The position numbers and the translations under genes were made by a program. 64,000 nt of DNA, from assembly GCF_001747895.1 (NCBI RefSeq), contig NZ_LNNB01000009.1, forward strand, positions 372,001 to 436,000. The letters are read 5' to 3'. Every line of letters starts with the position of its first letter. Position 1 is the first letter of the stretch. The DNA comes from Staphylococcus equorum (GTDB lineage: Bacteria; Bacillota; Bacilli; Staphylococcales; Staphylococcaceae). The notes beneath the pieces are model-generated. The model did not search any database. It was not told the origin of the DNA and saw only the letters and a list, made by a program, of their open reading frames with translations. Below are positions 59,625 to 64,000 of this stretch, piece by piece.

Positions 59625-59810
59625 CTATTGCACATGTGAATTAACACATGCTGATAATGCATCATTTAGTGTATATCTAAGATAATTCATATCATGAATT
59701 TGCATTGCGTTATGATATTTCTTAAAAGCTTCATCGTTCGGAAAGTTAATGTGCATATTAGCTAGTCGATCTAATACTTCTCTGTCTTCCATGTCATAAG
59801 CATCCTTCAC
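59625..59810 (-). CDS. Conserved-looking small soluble protein, unknown
   Basis: The 61-residue product MKDAYDMEDREVLDRLANMH is helical, acidic at the N-terminus, with HINFPNDEAFKKYHNAM in the middle. The start is a GTG at 59810 with GGGAGG 9 nt upstream, a good ribosome site. No family recognised. It is probably the last core gene before the accessory element. Confidence 0.7.
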   Translation of the reverse strand: MKDAYDMEDREVLDRLANMHINFPNDEAFKKYHNAMQIHDMNYLRYTLNDALSACVNSHVQ

Positions 59811-60013
59811 TTATCGATACCTCCCTTATATATACACAATTATAACAAAAATCATATCACAATCAAATATTTTCTGAATATTTGAAATATAAATCTCACA
59901 TTTTAATTATTGAATACTTTAGGGTTCGCGACATAAATCCCTTGATAAAACTATCATTCACTTTGAAATTATTTAATATGCCTAAGGGTTTAATGTTTTA
60001 ATCTTATTGTTAA

Positions 60014-60054
60014 AAAATAAAGGTTCAAACCAATTCACTTATTGGCTCGAACCC
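60014..60054 (-). terminator. Terminator at the end of the accessory minus-strand gene run
   Basis: GGTTCGAGCCAAT/ATTGGTTTGAACC hairpin (13 bp, one G-T) followed on the minus strand by TTTATTTTTTA. Confidence 0.8.
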
Positions 60055-60225
60055 TTTATAGAACATTATTTTGTTTTTTTCATTTGATCTTGTTGATTTT
60101 TGTTCATCATTGTCATCATTTGACCCGAACATTAACAAATACTTTAAAATCAACAATTTAATTTTAATTTTTTAAAATGTTTAAAAGGCGTCGTTAAAGG
60201 GTTTTAAAACTTTTTTTAAAAGTTT

Positions 60226-60244
60226 TGTTGCCAATCTGTTGCCA
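60226..60244. repeat. TGTTGCCA direct repeats, possible integrase arm sites
   Basis: TGTTGCCA at 60226-60233 and 60237-60244, an 11-bp period. Repeats like these commonly flank phage attachment sites as arm-type sites for a tyrosine recombinase. No integrase gene is seen within the window. Confidence 0.45.
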
Positions 60245-60336
60245 CTAGGTGTTTAACACATCACTTTTATATGTTCGTGTAAACATTTGAATAATAGAAC
60301 GTACATTCCCTTTTCCACTTAAAATAACACTACTCG

Positions 60337-60558
60337 TTATGAATAGTCAGTACCTAGAGATAAAAAGAAAACAATTATAAAAGTTGCTGTTGGTAGTCCA
60401 AAAAATATAAGACCTGCTATAACTTGAATAATATTGTTTTCTATTGCCATTAATGGTGTAACTGCATACATAACGACAAACAACATTATCAAAGTAACTA
60501 TAATTGCCATAACTAAACTAATACCAATTTGCGACAATATACCACCTATCACAAACAT
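60337..60558 (-). CDS. Small two-helix membrane protein of the accessory element
   Basis: The 73-residue protein MFVIGGILSQIGISLVMAII has two hydrophobic helices (about residues 5-35 and 43-67) with a short polar turn, ending LGTDYS. AAAGGGG lies 8-9 nt before the ATG at 60558. Size and topology resemble phage holins or small immunity proteins, but no family was recognised. Confidence 0.65.
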   Translation of the reverse strand: MFVIGGILSQIGISLVMAIIVTLIMLFVVMYAVTPLMAIENNIIQVIAGLIFFGLPTATFIIVFFLSLGTDYS

Positions 60559-60709
60559 CACTTACACCCCTTTTAAAGTCGTTCCTTCTTTTTACATTAT
60601 AATGGAAGGAACACGAAATTATTAACGTATTTGATATGTATAAATGCAATACACTCAATATATCAAAAATTAATAATTCATGCGCTACCTAATAAGTGAT
60701 TTACCGAAA

Positions 60710-60928
60710 TTATTTTAATTCCGGGTACTTGTTGGCGTAATTGTATAAAACAACAATTTTACCAAATCTCAAATTATTTATTTTCGCTTTGTCGTTTCTT
60801 AATCTACTTATTATACCTCTATCTACGCCGGTATCAACTTGAATTTTATTTGCCGTTATATCAGAATCTAACAATCGTTGCACTTTATCATACATCTGTT
60901 GCGGTACATCGTTTGTGTTGTTTGTCAT
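60710..60928 (-). CDS. Small helix-turn-helix protein
   Basis: The 72-residue protein reads MTNNTNDVPQQMYDKVQRLL and then SDITANKIQVDTGVDRGIIS. The second stretch is a helix-turn-helix with ANKIQVDTGVDRGIISRLRN as core, resembling Xre-type plasmid and phage regulators. AAAGGAGG 6-8 nt upstream overlaps the stop of the preceding broken gene. It is likely a DNA-binding regulator of the element. Confidence 0.7.
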   Translation of the reverse strand: MTNNTNDVPQQMYDKVQRLLDSDITANKIQVDTGVDRGIISRLRNDKAKINNLRFGKIVVLYNYANKYPELK

Positions 60929-60941
60929 GCTGTTGCCTCCT

Positions 60942-61052
60942 TTACGTATCGTCCCAATTTAACCCATGCACTTGCATTAATTCGCTTATTTGCTCGTTTA
61001 TGCTGTCTGTGACTCGCTGAGTTGCCTATGTGTTGAATCTATTCTCTAACAT
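60942..61052 (-). pseudogene. Small gene interrupted by an amber codon
   Basis: A frame with a good AGGAGG ribosome site starts MLENRFNT, then meets TAG, then continues VTDSINEQISELMQVHGLNW and DDT to a TAA. The part after the stop resembles the end of the intact small protein at 61785-61937 (DEQITQLMNDLNLTWEDM). This supports one original frame broken by a nonsense mutation at codon 9. Confidence 0.65.
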
Positions 61053-61064
61053 ATGCAGCACCTC

Positions 61065-61781
61065 CTATTTTTCAATTGTTTCGCGTTTTGGCTCTTCAGG
61101 TTCAATTACTTTTTGCTCAGTGTTCTGCTTTTGTTGAGTTTGTTGTTGATGAGTCTGTTGAGTCTGTTGGGTTTCTTGAGTTTGCGGCTCTTGTTGAGTT
61201 TGTTGTTGCTCTTGCTGTTCTAAACTCTGTGACTGTTCGGTATTGTCGCTCTCTGCCTGTTTCTGTTTAAGCTGTTTTTCTTGTCTTTTTCTAAGTTCTT
61301 CTTTTTCTTTCTCTGTTTCAGGCGGTGTGATTAATGCCGTGCCACCTCCATTACCTTCTAATTCATTTCTTTTTTTATTATTATAGGCTTGATTCTTTTC
61401 ATCATTTTCAGCAGGTGTACTACCTTTCATTTCTAATAATTCATCATAACGTTTTTGCTGTTCTTTTGTTAAATAAGACCTTTTTTGAGTTAATAAATAT
61501 GTATCATATTCTTCAGGAGTCATTTCCTCAATAGGTTTAGCTTGATTTAGACCATCAGTATTTTTTTCTTGTTCCTCCTTTTGTTCGTTTGTCTCTTGCT
61601 CCTCCTCCTTTTGTTCGTTTGTCTCTTGCTCCTCCTCCTTTTGTTCGTTTGTCTCTTGCTCCTCCTCCTTTTGTTCTTCTTGATTACTCTTCTCTTGCTC
61701 TTTGTTCTCTGTTTCTGCTTTGCTGCAACCTGCCAACGTCAACAGCATTATTGGTATAACCAAAAGTAGTAGTTTCTTCAT
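61065..61781 (-). CDS. Repeat-containing lipoprotein of the accessory element
   Basis: The 238-residue protein has a lipoprotein signal MKKLLLLVIPIMLLTLAGC (lipobox LAGC, Cys19). After it come a Glu/Gln/Lys-rich region with tandem copies of KEEEQETNEQ, a folded-looking middle (PIEEMTPEEYDTYLLTQKRS) and a Gln/Thr-rich tail (QQTQQEPQTQETQQTQQT). The repeats correspond to a 30-bp DNA repeat. It is probably exposed on the outer membrane face; phage lipoproteins of this sort sometimes block superinfection, which is only a guess here. GGAGG lies 12 nt upstream, inside the preceding gene's end. Confidence 0.8.
   Translation of the reverse strand: MKKLLLLVIPIMLLTLAGCSKAETENKEQEKSNQEEQKEEEQETNEQKEEEQETNEQKEEEQETNEQKEEQEKNTDGLNQAKPIEEMTPEEYDTYLLTQKRSYLTKEQQKRYDELLEMKGSTPAENDEKNQAYNNKKRNELEGNGGGTALITPPETEKEKEELRKRQEKQLKQKQAESDNTEQSQSLEQQEQQQTQQEPQTQETQQTQQTHQQQTQQKQNTEQKVIEPEEPKRETIEK
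61571..61680. repeat. 30-bp tandem repeat (VNTR) inside the lipoprotein gene
   Basis: Three full units (61571-61600, 61601-61630, 61631-61660) and a partial fourth. The second and third are identical; the first and the partial last vary. The frame is kept, so copy-number change would lengthen or shorten the linker after the lipid anchor by 10 residues each. Confidence 0.9.
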
Positions 61782-61784
61782 GCT

Positions 61785-61937
61785 TTACATATCCTCCCAT
61801 GTTAGGTTTAAATCGTTCATAAGCTGCGTGATTTGTTCATCAAGTCGCTCCTTAGTGCTTGGGTCGTCCGTTTCTTCCATAATGTCTGTGAGGCTAGTTA
61901 GTAAGCCCTCGATTATGCTTTTCTCTTTTTTATCCAT
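61785..61937 (-). CDS. Small acidic helical protein (50 residues)
   Basis: MDKKEKSIIEGLLTSLTDIM begins a highly charged helical protein ending DEQITQLMNDLNLTWEDM. The stop precedes the lipoprotein start by 3 nt, which suggests coupling. AGGATG is 9 nt upstream. It resembles the broken gene at 60942-61052, so the element holds two relatives. Function unknown. Confidence 0.65.
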   Translation of the reverse strand: MDKKEKSIIEGLLTSLTDIMEETDDPSTKERLDEQITQLMNDLNLTWEDM

Positions 61938-61985
61938 TATATTTCATCCTAAAATTTTAAAAATGGTAAATCATGGATCAATTTT

Positions 61986-62186
61986 TTATATATCGCTTAT
62001 AATAAATTCGTAATCTATACCGGTTACCATTTCCAGCAATTTGCTATCGCTTAAATTTTCTACACTTGCAAAATCTGTTACCAACATTTCTTGCACTACA
62101 TTTTTAACTTTTTTATTAAACTCTTTGATGTCTGTAGTTGCAAATAATGTTTCATTATATGAATCTGATAATCTGTATAGTTTCAT
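61986..62186 (-). CDS. Small phage-type protein, paralogue 1
   Basis: The 66-residue protein MKLYRLSDSYNETLFATTDI shares its first 25 residues almost exactly with the product of 62835-63035 and then diverges. No motif recognised. Poor ribosome site (AAAAGGG at 15 nt). Confidence 0.65.
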   Translation of the reverse strand: MKLYRLSDSYNETLFATTDIKEFNKKVKNVVQEMLVTDFASVENLSDSKLLEMVTGIDYEFIISDI

Positions 62187-62218
62187 ATTAATTAGCCCTT
62201 TTTAGGTAGTTTTCAATT

Positions 62219-62530
62219 TCAGCTTTTTTTAGTTTTTCCGACATTGGCTTTTACAGTGTGCATGCCTATTCTATTTATATTTTTGCGCATTTCTTTTAAA
62301 GTTGACTCATCTATATAATTTTTCCATCTCAAAGTTTCAGTAATTGACCATAAAGCATGCTTTTGTGTAACAACGCCAAAATCCCCTTTTTGGAATTTGC
62401 AACTTATTCCGTACCCTTTAGCCCCTTTTTTTATTTCAAAATCTAAACCGTTACAGCTTAAGGTCATGTGTTTGTTGTCACCACTATGTTCTAAATTAAA
62501 ATCTTTAGCGAATTTCTTAATATTTCTCAT
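62219..62530 (-). CDS. Small basic protein, unknown (phage-type)
   Basis: The 103-residue protein MRNIKKFAKDFNLEHSGDNK is lysine-rich with a CNGLDFEIKKGAKGYG centre and a basic C-terminus (VKANVGKTKKS). The ATG at 62530 has GGAGG 9 nt upstream; an earlier ATG at 62545 lies inside that ribosome site. Possibly nucleic acid-binding by charge; no family recognised. Confidence 0.65.
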   Translation of the reverse strand: MRNIKKFAKDFNLEHSGDNKHMTLSCNGLDFEIKKGAKGYGISCKFQKGDFGVVTQKHALWSITETLRWKNYIDESTLKEMRKNINRIGMHTVKANVGKTKKS

Positions 62531-62578
62531 GCTGCTTTCCTCCAAGTTTATATGTAGAGGGCTTTCGCCCCCTCAGTA

Positions 62579-62817
62579 TTATTTATTTAAGTAGTTTTCA
62601 ATCTGCTTTTCTTTTTTCTCAATTTCAGATTTCATTTTTTCAATTTCCGTTTGGTCGGTTGTTTCTGTTATTTTTCTTTTAAGCGTTTTTATAGATGATT
62701 TTTTAATCTAACGTAACCGCTGTTCTCTGTTTTATTTCTCTCTAGCCCGTTATCTGAGATATTGCTTAATAAGTTCTTGCGTCTATCAATTTTCAAACCA
62801 TGTGCTGATTTCTTCAT
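62579..62817 (-). pseudogene. Small gene with a frameshift in an A-run
   Basis: The first frame (62817 to 62689, 42 codons) starts MKKSAHGLKIDRRKNLL and ends GYVRLKNHL. Right there a run of six A's is followed, in the next frame, by SSIKTLKRKITETTD, a coiled-coil-like stretch ending KQIENYLNK at 62579. Adding one A would join both into a 79-residue protein. It may be a true mutation, a sequencing error in a homopolymer, or slippage-based expression. Confidence 0.6.
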
Positions 62818-62834
62818 AGTTATCGCCCCTTTTT

Positions 62835-63035
62835 TTAAATTTTGCTTATATTGAATTGATAGCCCATATCCGTTGCCGTTTGTAAAAGCCCTTTGTAAGT
62901 TAAGTTGTTCAAATCTTCAATTTCTATTTCCACTACTTCTTTTATTAGGTTATAAAGTTTTTTGTTAAACTCTTTAATGTCAGTGGTTGCAAATAACGTT
63001 TCGTTAAATGAATCTGATATTCTATATAACTTCAT
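62835..63035 (-). CDS. Small phage-type protein, paralogue 2
   Basis: The 66-residue protein MKLYRISDSFNETLFATTDI is the paralogue of 61986-62186. The downstream halves are much more diverged, which suggests that the N-terminal part carries the shared function. AAAGGAG is 9 nt upstream. Confidence 0.7.
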   Translation of the reverse strand: MKLYRISDSFNETLFATTDIKEFNKKLYNLIKEVVEIEIEDLNNLTYKGLLQTATDMGYQFNISKI

Positions 63036-63086
63036 TTTTGTTTGCTCCTTTGTTTAGTATTTGAAAGGTCTATGCGCCCCTGTGTT

Positions 63087-63245
63087 TTATGCTTGACCTT
63101 TGATTACTTTGATTTGATTTAATACTCTTTCAATTTCGCTTACAACATGCGGAGCAAAGTTTGTTTTTTCTGCTACTTTTATTAAATCGTTCAATTCGTT
63201 TTGGTATTCGTTTAATTTTTTCTCTGCTGGAGATAGGTTATTCAT
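63087..63245 (-). CDS. Small helical protein of the accessory element
   Basis: I take the ATG at 63245 (MNNLSPAEKKLNEYQNEL) because GGCGGGA lies upstream; the longer frame to 63353 runs through the hairpin at 63332-63366. The 52-residue product is charged and helical. First gene of the minus-strand run. Confidence 0.65.
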   Translation of the reverse strand: MNNLSPAEKKLNEYQNELNDLIKVAEKTNFAPHVVSEIERVLNQIKVIKGQA

Positions 63246-63331
63246 TTTAATTCCCGCCTTTGTTTTTATTTGCCTCTGTTGGCTACAATTAATACTATAC
63301 CACTTGCGTTGTTCTTTAACAACACTTAAAC

Positions 63332-63366
63332 TAAAAAAAGTGAGTAGGTTCAAGAAAACCTACCCA
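63332..63366 (-). terminator. Terminator upstream of the minus-strand run
   Basis: GTAGGTT/AACCTAC hairpin followed on the minus strand by CTCACTTTTTTT. It would insulate the minus-strand genes from leftward transcription arriving from the right. Confidence 0.7.
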
Positions 63367-63598
63367 TAATTCCAGTCTGGAGAACTGCCAAACTATCTTA
63401 AAAACAGAATATCAACACAAGTATTATATTAACATCATTTGAATTATTTTAAAAACCGAATGTAATAAAAAATGTATAAAACAACAGAAATTATAAGTAT
63501 GATGTTTTATGTTAATATATATAAATATCAATACTGTTCTTTTTTTATGAATAGATTTTTACTATAATAAATAAAATTAAAAAAGGAGTTAAGATTCT
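63367..63598. other. Intergenic region between the divergent element genes
   Basis: AT-rich stretch holding the promoters of the minus-strand run and of the SAP-domain gene; TATAAT-like boxes occur (e.g. ACTATAATAAA near 63560) but I cannot assign -35 boxes securely. Confidence 0.4.
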
Positions 63599-64000
63599 AT
63601 GAATTTAAATGCAAATGATTTGTTAGTTTTACATAAAATTGTCACCCGAACGGTTGAAGAAGGTCCTTATGACTCATCATATTTCTTCTTAAATAAAGTT
63701 GATATTCCTAAGTCGATAAATAAACTAATCGACAACAAAGTGTTGGTGAAAGATAACACTTTAGAAATTAGCCTAAAAAAAATTAAGAACCCAAAATTAT
63801 CAGAATTACTTAAGAACGCTGGGTTAAAATCAGGTGGTAACAAGAATGAACTTGTTACCCGTATGATTGACAATATAGATGAAGTTAAAACCCACAATGA
63901 AGACCTTGAGTTACCTTTAGTATACACCGCTACTGAAAAAGGCAAACAATTATTATATGAAACAACATACATACCACATTTTGTAAATACTACAATAAGT
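63599..64000 (+). CDS. SAP-domain protein (partial), phage-type
   Basis: The first 134 codons of a plus-strand gene running off the window. The N-terminal part (LLVLHKIVTRTVEEGPYDSS) looks helical. The middle part KNPKLSELLKNAGLKSGGNK followed by NELVTRMIDN is a SAP domain, a DNA-binding helix-extended loop-helix common in phage proteins. AAAGGAG lies 11 nt before the ATG. It faces away from the small-gene run, so it probably begins another transcript of the element. Confidence 0.8.
   Translation, partial: MNLNANDLLVLHKIVTRTVEEGPYDSSYFFLNKVDIPKSINKLIDNKVLVKDNTLEISLKKIKNPKLSELLKNAGLKSGGNKNELVTRMIDNIDEVKTHNEDLELPLVYTATEKGKQLLYETTYIPHFVNTTIS

Larger units (their letters stand above)
59811..60336. 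other. Gene-free boundary stretch between core and accessory element
   Basis: No reading frame with a ribosome site is found. It contains a hairpin terminator (60014-60054) and, at 60226-60244, two TGTTGCCA direct repeats spaced one helical turn apart. It is the likely place of an attachment site, but the core sequence cannot be defined without the other end of the element. Confidence 0.5.

Noticed and set aside
60022..60053. tRNA-like GGTTCGA arm
   Set aside because: The bases form one simple 13-bp hairpin followed by a T-run; no acceptor, D or anticodon arms fit. Called as terminator.
60063..60126. Short minus-strand frame ending NKNQQDQMKKTK
   Set aside because: No ribosome site and no sign of an integrase or other known C-terminus; too short to call.
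60296..60310. Possible LexA box AGAACGTACATTCC
   Set aside because: The second half-site is ATTC rather than GTTC and it lies behind the end of a gene, not before a start.
61571..61680. CRISPR-like regular repeat
   Set aside because: Units abut without spacers and stay in frame with the lipoprotein; it is a coding tandem repeat.
63667..63972. Minus-strand open frame of 101 codons
   Set aside because: It is antisense to the SAP-domain gene, which has a clear ribosome site and a recognisable domain.

Overview
The window is a low-GC Firmicutes chromosome segment, almost certainly from a coagulase-negative Staphylococcus. FemA/FemB, the trp operon next to them, MprF, MsrR, MsrA, GlcT, ParE/ParC, AcnA, MscL and SbcCD all read as staphylococcal proteins in the gene order I recall for this part of staphylococcal chromosomes. 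The saprophyticus/xylosus/equorum group is my guess; the sequence alone does not fix the species. No rRNA, tRNA or CRISPR array was seen.

Layout, left to right. 1-3.0 kb: femAB (femB cut by the window edge) and a DJ-1/PfpI-type protein. 3.1-9.9 kb: trpEGDCFBA, read leftward behind two tandem tryptophan T-box leaders. 9.96-17.5 kb is an accessory zone. It holds an Fst/PepA1-type toxin with a convergent antitoxin RNA, a very AT-rich MFS exporter, and a second orphan antitoxin-RNA locus. An M42 aminopeptidase gene follows, then a decayed peptide-export locus (candidate 46-residue precursor, ABC exporter, 85-residue protein, truncated subtilase), and a 2-hydroxyacid dehydrogenase. 17.7-24.7 kb: tyrA, a hydroxyarylic-acid decarboxylase operon (bsdBCD type) with a divergent LysR regulator, and an SOS-controlled Y-family polymerase divergent from a tautomerase. 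25-32.5 kb: msrR, msrA, a ribose ABC operon rbsRDACB with a cre site and an operator, and an unknown membrane-anchored protein. 32.9-59.8 kb is mostly core: mprF, an AI-2E transporter, an acyltransferase, glcT, alsT, parEC, plsY, a HesB-like protein, a thioesterase, acnA, a BCCT transporter, mscL, sbcDC and ccdC. From about 60 kb to the right edge there is a run of very small, partly paralogous, partly broken genes plus a divergent SAP-domain gene; this looks like one end of an integrated phage-like or satellite element.

Shared control is visible. LexA-type boxes precede the umuC-like gene (two), parE-parC and sbcD-sbcC, so four SOS operators fall within 35 kb. The trp operon is set for double tRNA-Trp control. 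Dispersed intergenic repeats (three families plus a GC-richer structured repeat) fill many of the longer gaps.

The best candidates for something undescribed are: (1) the toxin/antitoxin-RNA locus with a duplicated orphan antitoxin RNA that keeps promoter, terminator and the anti-Shine-Dalgarno seed but has a different 5' segment, with an exporter gene between the two copies; and (2) the degenerate bacteriocin-like operon at 13.9-16.4 kb.
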